64,000 nucleotides of DNA from Asterias rubens (Eukaryota; Echinodermata; Asteroidea; Forcipulatida; Asteriidae). The notes beneath the pieces are model-generated. The model worked only from the letters and a program-made list of their open reading frames with translations, made no database searches and was not told where the DNA came from. This document shows, piece after piece, positions 36,108 to 49,300 of this stretch. The stretch is taken from NCBI RefSeq assembly GCF_902459465.1, contig NC_047062.1, positions 746,501 to 810,500 on the forward strand, read 5' to 3'. A program made the translations under genes and the position numbers. Position 1 is the stretch's first letter; each line of letters opens with the position of its first letter.

Positions 36108-36487
36108 GGCAGTGGACACTATTGGTAATTGACAACGACTAGCCTTCACAGTTGGTGTATTTCAACATATGCATAAAATGACAAACCTGTGAAAATTTGA
36201 GCTCAATCGGTCATCTAAGTTGCGAGATAATAACGAAAAAAGAAAACACCATTGTCACACGAAAATGTGTGCGTTTAGATGGTTGATTTCGAGACCTCAA
36301 GTTCTAAACTAAAGGTCTCGAAATCAAATTCGTGGAAAATTACTTCTTTCTCCAAAACTATGACACTTCAGAGGGAGCTGTTTCTCACAATGTTTTATAC
36401 CACCAACCTCTCCCCATTACTTGTCACCAAAAAAGGTTTTATGCTAATAATTATTTTGAGTAGTTACCAATAGTGTCCACTGCCTTT
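36108..36487. mobile_element. GTGGACACTATTGG fold-back MITE, copy 2
   Basis: It begins GGCAGTGGACACTATTGGTA and ends with the complement, TACCAATAGTGTCCACTGCC. The central hairpin is formed by GAGACCTCAAGTTCTAAA and GGTCTCGAAATC. It has the same orientation as copy 1. Confidence 0.85.
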
Positions 36488-37940
36488 AATTACGATCCTA
36501 CAATGTATAGGCTAAAGTATAGTAGTCCCAGCAAACTTTCAATATCTTCCGCCCGGGTAGAAAAAAAAAAAAAAAACCCACAGTTCTTTTCAGAACTGAG
36601 AAGTCTCCCGAACCTCCGATTATCTACTCCGCGGCAGTAGAATAAAGCAAGACAGTTCTCTAAGAACAACTCTACCTGGCAAGGTAGATACACACATCGT
36701 GTTACCGCAAACCAAATATATTGATACCTCACCATGCAATGCCTCAAATCTTAATTTCTACATTTGTAAAATAAAACTCATGATGCGTATTTGTGATTGA
36801 ACGTTCAATAATGATCCCAACATTGTAAGCCGCGTAATAATCTTAACTTTGTAATATGGACCGAAGTAGAGAAAGGCGCTATACTTTCCCATTTGCGTTT
36901 GGGTTAAATTTGAAAGTTAAAAGTAGAGAGAGAGGGGGGTGTAAATCGGTCTTTTTAATTGCCACTTTGGAACTTGGGTCAGATGCCGTCCCATTCCCAA
37001 TGACGTCAATCAATAAAACATTATTTCCATCAACCACTTTTGAGGATTCTTAAAAAGAAACATCGATTGAGGATTGAGTAATGTCCATCCAAACAGCATA
37101 GTATAACCTGTGGACGCATTTCACTTCGATGTTACAAAGAGTCAATTGAATTTGTATAAGCTGTTTAGCGGTAGTGTCACAACAACCATGGAGGAATAAC
37201 AACCAAGCCCTCGGACAATAACCAAATAATCGCCAAGCAAAGGAATCGCCTTGAGGGGCCATTGTTAAAGCCACGATACACGTCTGTGGCACGTCATTTA
37301 TGCTACATTACTCTTCAAGTTTCCTAGAAAATGTCCTTATTGCTTCGTTATTTTTCATACGACAGCGAATAGTTTTCCCCAGTAGGGTTGATGGTGTTTT
37401 TATTCCAAGATGTGTTTTTGTCAAATACGATCTTCAAAGTTGTACACTAACTTAATTGCAAGGATATCCATTCGGGGTTTTATTATAAGCCTCTTCGTTC
37501 GTAAGCTTCGAGCACAAACAGTTGGCAACGAACGGCCATTGAATTTACAATTCGAAAGGATTTGGGAAAGCAATTACTACAAGTTGCAAATAAAGATTAA
37601 TGGCCCTTTCTAAACGCATGGTTTTGGCTTAGCCCTGGCGGCCTTACACTTTCGTATTGTACTACAGTAGTACAGAGGAAGAGTCCTATATAGGGCTAGG
37701 TTTTGGCTCAATTCCTGTCCTTAACCAAAGAAGCCCAAACCATGGTTCAACATGGTTATCCTTCCTCCATGGTTCAATCAAGGGCAACGTAAATCAGTGA
37801 TCTGTGTTTTCTAATTAGGTGAATTAATTTATTTCAGGAGTTTCATGATTCAATATCACAATGAGTGCCTAGGAGACATAACAAAAGTCAATTGACGAAC
37901 TCTGCAATTGGCTTAAACAACAATTGGCTTTAGACGTCAA

Positions 37941-38127
37941 GGGCCCAATTTCATAGAGCTGCTTGAGAAACGTGCTTAACATTTGCCTGCTGAGCAGAAA
38001 TGAACAGGATACCAGTCACACTGGTGCGTGTGAAATTGTATTTTAACTGGTTACATTACTGTGCTCGGCATAACTTTGTTGTGCTTAGCTACTTTTTGTG
38101 CTTAAGCAGCTCTATGAAATTAGGCCC
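37941..38127. mobile_element. MITE, CCCAATTTCATAGAG family, copy 3
   Basis: GGGCCCAATTTCATAGAGCT at the left and AGCTCTATGAAATTAGGCCC at the right form inverted ends. The interior CTGCTGAGCAGAAATGAACA and TTGTGCTTAGC match the other copies. Confidence 0.8.
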
Positions 38128-40184
38128 TGGTATTTGTGTTAACACCATTTTAGCATCTGAAATAGGATAACTTTACCTCCATATGAACTTTAAAAAATTA
38201 ACAAACAAATACAATTATTGCAGACCATTGTACAGTTATCATTTTGTTATCTCACAAATCATGGAGGTAGAACTATGTTCAAATCAAGACTGAAAGGAAG
38301 ACATTTTGTGGTTCATTGTTTTTTTAAAGAAACTCAGTCACCATGACAACAACTACACAAAGGAAATGTTAAGTATGTGATTGCATCATGTAATTCACCC
38401 GTCAATAAATACCTGCAAACTTTAAACTGTGGATAATCGTTGTTAGATTATTTGATTCATCATTGGGAATGCCTGCACATTTTGCATTTTCCTAAACCGA
38501 GACTAGAGTTTTCCCCACAATTAGTATAAATGTAAACAAAAATGCAGCCCCACAATAGTTATCAAGTTAAGGTTCAACCTAGTTTGTTTTTAACAACAGT
38601 CCAACCATGAGTCAACATTAAGTCAACATGTCTAGAACCTGTTAGTCATGACCTTGCCATTCACATCCCCATAACAATGTTCCAAGGTCCACAATGAACA
38701 ATAAGGAAGCCTATATTTAATCAAACACAACCATGGGTTAGAATCACTTTTTTAACAATCCGCACTACAGTTGTCACTCAAATGTTTCACAGCAAGATCA
38801 TTCAAAAATGTCATTTGTTTCAACTAGACACACACATGAACATTTACTTTAATTTTATTGTTAGTGTTGGTTGCCATTGATGGTGCAGATATAACAATAC
38901 TACAAGCTTCAAACCTACACAGTTTCATGAAGCTGAGTAGGTTTACAGTTAACAGTCAGGGTTTGAAATCGACAGTGGGTTGCTGGCCTTAGGCCAGTGA
39001 CTTTAGCCTCAGGCTAGTAAACTAAGGTCCAGGCAAGTCTAGTGGCCTTGTGTTTGTCACTTGACTTAAATAACTCACTGTGTAATGCTATGTAATGAAA
39101 AATAACATTAGGTTGAGATGAGGACTTTGAGTCTGGTGAAATTCTTTAAATTATGTTGAGAATCTGACAAATTAATGAGAAATTCTCTTAAATCGTGTTC
39201 AGATAAAACAGTTTAATTGTACATGTTAAACTGTGCGGACAATTACTTATTATTATGCTATGGTCTTGTAAAATACATTCTGGTCCAATATACATTTTAA
39301 GGTGCAAGCCCCCGTGATATTGAGTTTATGTTGTACTTTTGGCAGTATAGAAACAAATAAACAAATTAATTATTTTCAAATTACTAGTTTTTGTGTGTGC
39401 ATTAATATATCTTATTTTTTTATATTTGTTGACCATTAAGGGATCTTTTACAAAATTTGTTGAAATTATCAGCTAAGAAAATCATTTTGTTTCTATCTGA
39501 TGTGGCTATTGTTCAAAATAACACTATAAATATAATATGAAAACAATTATATAAAACTTTAAAAAAAGAAACAAAGAAACAACAAAAAATTCAGTTTTAA
39601 TGAAATTGATTTAATGGGCATGTAATTGATCAATGGACAGATTTTCTTCAAAAACCTTTGGGGGAAGTGTGAGATGGCAACCAAACAAGACTGTAGTCTT
39701 TTTCAACAACTTGTTTATAATGGGAATACTTAGTTTTGTAACAATGTCGTTGAGGTGGTTGTTTTACTTCTTGATGACAAGTTTTCTTTAAAAACCTTAT
39801 AGAGAAACTTTCAACTGGAGGTACAGCAAAAACAGATAACTTGATAACAGATTCTTGATATCTTTAACGATTTCTTGTTTGAAGCTGCTCGACTTCGATG
39901 GGTTTGTAGTTAACTAAAGTTAGTTTTAGAGGTTTGTGCTTTCTTGTTGTTTGTTTGTTGTTAGAAGGCGACTCAGCTAGGTTTAGTCTTGACATATTAA
40001 AGGACCTTGTTTCATATTCGAGATATTGTAGCAGACAGGGGAAGTATGACCGGATTTTGAGGGTCGTTGATGTCCAGGGAATCACTACATTAAACCTATT
40101 AGTACCACACCAGGAACTCCAACACCCCAAGTGTCAGAAAATCCAACAAATTTAGCCAGAACGAATACCTACTTTCTTAAAAGA

Positions 40185-40320
40185 AAGCCTAGCTAGCTCA
40201 GTAGGAAGAGTGCCAGCACGTTTCCTAAGGTTGCTGGTTCAAATCCTGATCTAGTCAATGTTCTTTGCTCAACCCCAAATCATTTAAAAGACAAACAATG
40301 TTTCTACACTGAGTGAGATA
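40185..40320 (+). mobile_element. tRNA-derived SINE
   Basis: Box A-like TAGCTCAGTAGGAAGAGTG (40193 on) and box B GGTTCAAATCC (40235 on) are correctly spaced for an RNA polymerase III promoter. The anticodon arm is not tRNA-like enough to be a functional tRNA. The downstream body CTTTGCTCAACCCCAAATCA resembles that of the SINE at 62510. Confidence 0.65.
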
Positions 40321-40373
40321 TGGCATAATAAATCAATCTTGAAGACATAAACCATCTACTCAAGAAGCCAGTG

Positions 40374-43300
40374 TTACCTTCTCTTTAGTGTAATCCTAAC
40401 TGGGTAATGAATGTTCTCATCGTATACTTCCTTCCCTTCAGTCAGCATCTGTCATCAAAACAAACCAAACAATCAAATTATTATGAAATGTGAGGTCACT
40501 ACCACGTTTTGCATTTAGCACCATCATTCAATTTGTTTGACTTGGGATTAATTAAGGACAACTTCAAGTAATATTTGAAACTTTGCATGGTCACTTTTGG
40601 TGGAAATATACCATGTTATGATAATCTCTAATAGAGTTGGGGTGGTTCTAAAAAGAACCGAGGTTTCAATTTAACATTTCGACCAATGCTCTGATATCTT
40701 CTGGAGTAAAAAATAAATAAAATACAAAATTTACTAGAGTGGGATTTGAACCAACGATGTCTGGATTAACATGCCGGCGCTCCAACATCTGAGCTATCTA
40801 GGCCTGTATTAGCAGTCCTCATATTTTGTCAATATCGTTGTTTGGGTGCCAATCAGAAGCCATACAACCTGTTACTCCCATGTAGCCAGGGATCACACCC
40901 AAGTTTACGATACAACCTTGGAGGCAGGTAAGCAATTTATTTGGTAATGTAACAGTGACTCATTTTTTTAATATTCCAAACAAAGACAATGATACTTCAC
41001 TTTTATTTCAAGACATTTAGTTTGTTTTACAGCCTTGAAATTTCATCATTAAAGGGACAAGGCAGTTTAAATTTTGCAAAGGCATTTCGTTTGGTGATCA
41101 TTTGCATAAAGGTTTTGCATACTCATGATTCTTACGTCTTGATGTTTCCGCCATATAGATCCATCATACCGACTCTCAACATCAACTTCAAACTTTGTCT
41201 TGGCCAAGACACAAAACTGGTCAAGGGTATTACCTCGGCATGGTGCAAAGATGATGGCTTCACCCTGGCATGAAAAGTTTATAGAGTTATTAAAAAATGT
41301 CTTTGTCTGTAGCTTGACTGCCTATTAGCCAGGGCAAACAAGTATTTCAAATCATTGGTTAAAGGGAACAAATTTGTCTCACATTGTTAGAGGGCAGTGG
41401 ACACTATTGTTAGTTACTCAAAATATTTTTAGCATAAAACTTACTTGGTAACAAGCAATGGAGAGCCGTTGATAATATAAACACTGTGGGAAACGGCTCC
41501 CTCTGAAGTAAAGTAGTTTTTGAGAAAGAAGTAATTTTCCCCAAATTTGATTTTGAGACCTCAGAATTAGATTTTGAAGTCTCGAAATCAAGGATCTGAA
41601 AGCGCACAACTTCGTGTGACAAGGGTGTTTTTTCTTCCATTATCATCTCGCAACTTCGACGACCAATTGAGCTCAAATTTTCACAGGTTTGTTATTTTAT
41701 GCATATTATGTTGAGATACACCTCTAGAGAAGACTGGTCTTTGACAATTACCAATAGTGTCCAGTAAGATAAAAAAGAAACCAAGACCACCCGGCTAGTC
41801 TACTTATGAGTGAAGTGGCCCAATGCTAAAATCATTGGCGTTGGGTCTGCTGGTCCATTGTTAATTTCGAGCCATGAACATTCACAATTTAACCAACAGT
41901 GTCCAACTTTTAAAGAAAAGAAAAGAAAAGAAAACCATAGAAAGTGGCCGGATATTTTGACCCCAGCTGAGTATTTCTCAAAGGCTTTGAGGAAGACTCT
42001 GTTACAGCTAGGGTTGAAACGTCAAGCCACTATCTATCTGTTTGCATTTATACCGTACGTCTTTTTGGTTGGCAGAAAAAGCTAACTCTATTTTCACTCA
42101 ATAATAAAAAAAAATCAATCACCCATTTATTTAAAAAAACGAAAGGAAATTTTTAAATAAAAGATTATAGTTGACAGTTTTAGGTGCATCAACACTCTTG
42201 AATAAGAAAAATTATGAACATATCTAAGTTTGTAAAAGTAAATCATTGATAAATGCAATGATTCTTACCTTAGGCTTCAGGAGAACATCAAACGTATCAA
42301 CTAAATCTTGTCTGAATTGGTCAAAGAATAAACTGCAAAACAATGTAATAGCAACATTCAGATGACAGCAAATACCACAAGTATAAAGAATACCAAAAAA
42401 GCAAATAATTATAACTCAATCATCACATTGGACTTAAAATCCCCAAAATATAGACCCCCATTAACTCCAAAAGAAGCTGAACTACACTATGGTGTAGACT
42501 CATACAGACTTTTAAGGTTTTTCTAATAACAATATCACTGATTCTCTGGTGACCAAATTAAATCAGATATCAAATTACAGATGCAGAAATCCTTCACCAT
42601 AACATCCAACTCCCAACATTTGTGTTTATTAAAAACCATATTTATTGACTGAATCAAATAAAAAAAATACACAAACGATTTTAAACAAATACAAGTTTTA
42701 AAATGTATTTATTAATTTTTAATCCTGGTGAAACATTTTGGTGAAACATTGTCTTTTCAAAGGTGCATAGAGGGAACAAAACATGAACTAATACAAAAGT
42801 AAAACAATTCCAGTGGAAATGTTTTTGCATAGCCACATAAAAAGAAATGGACAATAATGAGGCAAAATAAAAAACCACAATAAAAAACTCATGGACCAAA
42901 ATAAAGAGAGTATGAGGCTGTCAGAGGCTTGTAAAAGACAGCCTTGACAGACAAACTACAAACAAGGAGATAAGACAAGCAGGTAACGAAAAACAAAGCG
43001 AAAAACAGACTGGGTTACGATAAGAAAAATATGCATCAGAGCTAAAGCAAATGGCTGATGACATAGAAGCTAGACTGACTATAAAAGAGAGCTATGCCAC
43101 ATAACAGGAGAGAAGACGATATTGAAGAACATCTTACCAATCTGCAGATATTACGCAGTCAAAATGACCTCCTAGATCTTCAAATAGCTCTCTTTGATTC
43201 CATTTCAGCTCTCTGGATAAAGATAATAGATGACAAAGAATAACAATGATTTCAAGACATAATAAATTTTTGATAACATTGGTAAAACAGTTGTAACTTC

Positions 43301-46300
43301 TACTTCAGATTCAAAGGAATCTGGAACGTACTATCAGCCTCCCTAACTGAAAGTAAGGTTACAACATCATTTCAATAACAATCTAAATTTACTGAATTTT
43401 GAGACAGCCTAATTTATTTAGAATAAAATGAATAAAGATACATTATAGCCCTTTCAACATATAAACAATAACATGTTAGTTACATGTAAGTTGTCCACTC
43501 CACCACAGCAAGTAAGCCCCAGAATTCCGCAGAACGATGCCCATGAGTATGGACAAAGTATAATGAGTTCTCCCAGCAACTATTGTCAGTTTATTATATA
43601 AGTAATTTTGCTGTTGTGATTTAACGCTGGATTTTTTTGATAGGGTATTTAGTTATTTGTTATTTATAGCTTCACCTGCGTCAATTACCATACGCCGAGT
43701 GCCAATAAATGGGTGAATTCATAAAGAAGGGTTTTCCCGCAGTCTCTTTTGTGTCGTACATGTAAAATAGTGAATATAGTGAGGTGGATTAAAGCACCAT
43801 TTTTTCTCCAGGGTATCAGTTTGACCCACAGATTTCAAAAAAGTCATGCTCCAAAAATACTGAGAATTGCATCACCATGAATTATGTCATTATGACGTCA
43901 TAACCTCTTTTTATGTAATAAAGCATAGGAAAATGCCATGCAATGGGATTTCTACTTGCCAAAATTATGTTTCTGGTCGAGGAATTCAATTAGGATGGTA
44001 TTAGTTTGTAAAAAATAATATCCTTTATGGTAAGTATATTGATGTAATTGTGACATCATCATCATCAACACTACACAAATAAAACAAAGTTTGAAAACAA
44101 AATTAATGTCGTGTGGTTTCGCCAAAATGCTAATCTTTTTGTGTTCATATGGTACAATTACCATGGCATTGATCTATAAAATACCGTGTGATGTCATTAT
44201 GATATCATAAACAATACTATCAACCAAAACAAAACACATTAACACAATGACACTCAATGATTCTGACCGGATGTAGGTTATAGGGGAGATTAATTATGTT
44301 GAATAGCGCATATGGGAAACTTCACAGGAAAGGTTGCAAAAAAGTCTTACAGAGGGTCAAAAATGAAGTTTTTGTATTATTAGTAGTAGGCATCCGTCAA
44401 TCGTTGAGAACCACGGAGTTGTGCCGTTGGATGTCGGGTAGGGAATAGCGTATGGTGTGGCTGTAGAGTCCAATGCGGGAATGACAGTCTCTACCGCAGT
44501 AACTGCAGGTGAAAGATGAAGCTGTTCTAACTGCTTGAGGCTGGGCCTTTCTTGGGAGTCATCCCTCATCTGCTTGTTGCGACAGGTCTTCCTCGAACTT
44601 GGAAATACCTCTCTGCACCTTCTGCTTCCGGGCGCATCGGTCTGCAGTGGCTGCTTCCCAGGTGGTTGTATTGGTGGCAAGGGACTTGAGGTCACACTTG
44701 GAAGCGTCTTTGTAGCGCAGCTTGGGTTTTCTGAACGGCCTCTTCCCTGATGCCAGTTCTCCATACAGGAGGTATTTTGGGATACGTCCGTCCTCCACTT
44801 GGTGACATGTCCCAGCCAAGATCTCCACTTGAGGGTGGTAAACATGGAGACTTGCCGCTCTATCAAGCAATGTGTTGTTGGTATGTGATCTCTCAAGGAG
44901 ATGCAGAGGATGCGTCTTCAAGCGAGAGATTGTCGGAGATGGTTGAGACATGATACACAAACTAATGGACAGCCTCAAGCTCATGGTTGGCGATGCTGGT
45001 AGACAGTGGTTCATCAACATCCTGCCCCTTACCTGCGTTTTTGTTAAAATGATGGTAAGTCCAAAGTCTTTGCAAGCTGCAGAACATCGATCCATGAGCT
45101 GCTGCAGGTCATCTGGTGTGTGTGTGTGTAGTGATGGCTGTGTCGTCTGCAAACAGGAAATCTCTAAGGCATCTCGTTCGGACTCTGGTCTTTGCTCGGA
45201 GTCTTGGAAGGTCGAAGGGGATTCCATCCGAGTTCGTACGAAGGTAGATGCCCTCTGTGGCCGACCCAAGAGCATGCTTGGGTAGAACATAGAAGACAAT
45301 TCCAAAAAGGGTTGGAGCCAGACACAGCCCTGCTCTACACTTAAAGTTCTCTTGAAAGGACTTATCAATGCAAAGCAGAGCAGGAGGGCAACCAATCTTG
45401 GCCAAGATCTAAATAAGACTGTCTCTGCTCACGAGGTCAAAGTCCTTGGTGAGGTCTATAAGGCGGTGTAGGGTGGCTTTCCCAACTCCCTACACTTTTC
45501 TTGCAAATGTCTGATGGAGAATATCATGTCAATGGTCGACAGTTTGGCTTCAAACCACACTGAGACTCTGGGAAGCTCTTTCACCAAGAATTCAAAATCT
45601 CTTTAGGACAACTCAAGCAAAGAGTTTCCCCACAATGCTAAGAAAAGAGATGGTGCGATAGTTGTTGCAATCGCTCCTGTCACCTTTGTTTTTGTAGAGA
45701 GTGACAATGTTGGCGTCTCTCATGTCTTGTGGCACTTTACCTTCTGTGCAGCACTGGCAAAATATCTCATGCAAATCCTTGATGAGGATTCCTTTTACGC
45801 ACTTGAGGACTTCGGGGATGCCATCTTTTCCTGAAGCTTTTCCCAGGGAGAGTGTATCTAGCGCTTTGCCAAGTTCTTCTAGTTTTGGTTCACTGCCCAG
45901 TTCGTCCATGATACACAGGCAATCTTTGTTGTTAAGAACTTCTGTGTTGACAACGTTCTCTCTGGAGTACAGCTCTGAGTAGTGCTCCACCAATCGATCC
46001 ATCTGCTTCACAGGGTCATTTAGGACCTTAATAATAATAATAATAATAAGACTTGTAATGCGCACGTATCCACCCTGCTGGGTGTTCAAGGCATTCAAGT
46101 TACCTTACCGGTAACTGACTTCAGACGAGCGGTCATCTTCAGGTGGCCTGCTTTATTCCCTCTTACATAACTCTTACATTTCCTGTGGCAGCAGAGGTCT
46201 GGATCTGAGAGCAAAGTTGGGCCCAGTAGTCAATTAGCGCATCGCCTTGCGGTTTCCTGGACTCGGTTTCACGTGGTCCTTGGTGCCTGCAAGTTTCTCA

Positions 46301-49300
46301 CAGAATGCGAGTGTTTGTATGTTGAGAGAGCGCGTCTCTTATTTTCTATGAGAGATGATATCTCCTCAGCATGAGCCTTGAACCAATCGGGTGACTTGAT
46401 TAGCCTCTTGCCAAACTAGTGGCATTGTAGACAGCATCTCTGAGGTGTTCCCATCTTCCACTGACATCGGAATTGGGTACTCTTGGCGTGACATCTTTTT
46501 GGACTAGGACAAACGCTTCCACCATCTCTGGGTTTTGAGTCTTGTTCGTGTCAATGGGAGGCTGCCCTGCCTTCTTGGATCTGTGAACTCTCCTTGGTTG
46601 AAGCTTTACTTTGCATGCTGCACACAAGGGAGTGGTCTGTATCACAGTCTGCACTTTGGTAGCTGCGGGTTATCTTGACACTGCCCAGGTTCCTACGCAC
46701 GAGGTCAAGTTGGTGCCAATACTTTGATCAAGGGTGTCTCCAGGATACCTTGTGTTGGGGCTTTGTGTTGAAGAAAGTGTTAGTGATGCAGAGATTGTTG
46801 TACAGCAGAACTCAAGAAGACGCTGACCGTTTTCATTTATAACTTTCCAATGCGAAACTGTCCCATACAGGAAGACCAGGATTTTTGATTGGCACCAACC
46901 CTGGCGTTCAGATCCCAAAGGATGAAGATTGGATCTTGCTCTGCGACGTCGCTGATAGTGGAGCTTAGATCGTTGTACAATTTGTCTTCAGCTTCCAACC
47001 AATTAGCTAGAACATGTTCCTTTTTCAAACAAAATTCAGTGAGTGATAGAAATCTGGATCCATTCGTTTAATCTAACAATAGCAGTCAAGACATTATTGG
47101 CACCACCAGACGCAATCCAGATGCATGGTGTTTATACTTGTGTTTTTGATCTCCAAAACTATCAGTGGTTTGGTCATCGTAGGACATTTCCGACACCAGT
47201 TGCCCCAAAAAACAGTTTACAAAGTTGTATATGGCAATTGCATTGTCTCAAACTGAAACAAAACCATTTCAATCCAAAATCAAGTTTTAATTTCAAACGT
47301 TATTAACGTTGGTTTGCTAGCCGTCAGAACCAAGAGCTGAAAATCAAACATATTAAAATATTTTAATACAAACCACTGATTTGTCCTCAGTGATGATGAC
47401 GTATTTTATACTATTATATGCTAAAGAAATAAAAAATAATACAAAATCATAAAACTGTTTGTTTCAGCAAAACAAGAACGTTGCCATTCGATTCCTTGGC
47501 CTCTGATACATATAATACGCAAATAAAATCACTTGCATCGGCATTACATAACTAAAGTTATGCTGTTTTAAGGAAATGAATTTTGAATATATTACGTCAT
47601 AATAAGGTCAAGGTCATTGCAATTTTTTTGAGCATCAACATAGTCATCATAAAAGATATTAATTTGTTACAAACTAATACCACCCTCATTAAATTCCTTG
47701 GCCTCAGAAACATAATTTTGGCATGTAGAAATCCAACCATGGTATTTGCGTTTGCTTTGTTACATTAAAAGACGCAATGACGTCATAATGACATAATTCA
47801 AGGTCATCCCATGCTCAGATTTTTTGGAGCATGACTTTTTTGAAATCTACGGGTCAAACTGATGCTTTGGTGAAAATTTGGTGCTTTTGTCCGCCGTGTC
47901 ACGATCTTCGTGTTTTTTGTCCTTAGGAAACGAGAAGAAATAATGAGTTTTAGAGGTGGGAAACTCCAAATGGGAAAACTCATACAACAAGGTTGGGACT
48001 GAAAACCTAAGCCAAGGCTCCAGTCTGAGGTGGGATTTGAACCAGGGTCCATACAGGTGAAAGGAAAGAAAGCACTGACCCAACCTGAAAGTATTGTTTG
48101 GAACCACTTCCAGATTCAACATCCTGTGAGTTTGTTTGGATTAAATGAAGACCTCTTTAGACTGGAGCATAAAGCTATAAACAGTGACACTATTTTGCCA
48201 ATTAATAGGACAATGGTCTTGCTAAAAAGTGATGCTTACCTCGCTGTTACAACACTCTCTCCAAATTTACTCTTGTTTCTTGCAATAATCTCTTGAATAT
48301 CTGACAAAGTGGACTAGTTAAGGACCTAAAGAACAGTTTGATGACCTCAAAGAAATATGATGAAATATTTTTTTTAATTTATCTTTTTTTCATTCAAGGA
48401 CATTCACCTTTTATTCCTAGTGCTTTTCTCTTTGTGTTGTTGTTTTTACCTTACAATTTTTGGGATATTTTGCCTTGACCTTTTACCTTTTGCCTTGGTG
48501 TTTTAAGGCTCTTCATAAAGCACTCTCTCTAACAAAATCCAACACCATTCAGTAACTCAACACCCAAACTGTTGGACTCTGATTATGGTAGTAAACCTGA
48601 TCCCATGTAAAGCATAATCAGTTTACTAGTGCAGTCCTCAGTCCAACACTATGCAGTAACTCAACACCCAAACTGTTGGACTCTGATTATGGTAGTAAAC
48701 CTGATCCCATGTAAAGCATAATCAGTTTACTAGTGCAGTCCTCAGTCCAACACCATGCAGTAACTCAACACCCAAACTGTTGGACTCTGATTATGGTAGT
48801 AAACCTGATCCCATGTAAAGCATAATCAGTTTACTAGTGCAGTCCTCAGTCCAACACCATGCAGTAACTCAACACCCAAACTGTTGGACTCTGATTATGG
48901 TAGTAAACCTGATCACATGTAAAGCATAATCAGTTTACTAGTGCAGTCCTCAGTCCAACACCATGCAGTAACTCAACACCCAAACTGTTGGACTCTGATT
49001 ATGGAGGTATGCCTGATCCCATGTAAAGCATAATCAGTTTACTAATACAGTTCTAAGTCCAACATAAGGTTAGAATTAAGTTAATAATTTAATGCACAAA
49101 CTTGGACATTTCTTCTAGTAATCTGTCTGAATTGGGTTTAACATTCAGAGATAAAATGACGTGATTTATTAGTTTTACTTTTACACATCCCAAATCAGTA
49201 TCTGCAAAAAAGAATAAAGTTCTTGTTATGAATGCTTTTAAACTGGGAATATTTCCAAATTTAACTGATTTAGGCTATCAAACCAAATCAACAGCCACAA

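Larger units (their letters stand above)
34398..40373. other. Convergent intergenic region filled with repeats
   Basis: The 444-residue gene ends from the left and CAMKMT ends from the right. The contents I can name are the fold-back elements listed separately, a further related fragment at 35600-36060, a half element at 36580-36750 whose TTTGGTTTGCGGTAACACGA complement matches the 34511 family, the deleted TAGCCCT element at 37629-37703, and a purine-poor GGCCTTAGGCCAGTGACTTTAGCC stretch near 38980-39055. From 38130 to 40180 nothing else is recognisable, and no exon is seen. Confidence 0.5.

Noticed and set aside
40185..40270. Possible functional tRNA gene
   Set aside because: Boxes A and B are present, but the acceptor and anticodon stems do not pair well and the body is shared with other SINE copies.
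44535..45285. Plus-strand open frames across the LINE
   Set aside because: They are antisense shadows of the reverse transcriptase on the minus strand.
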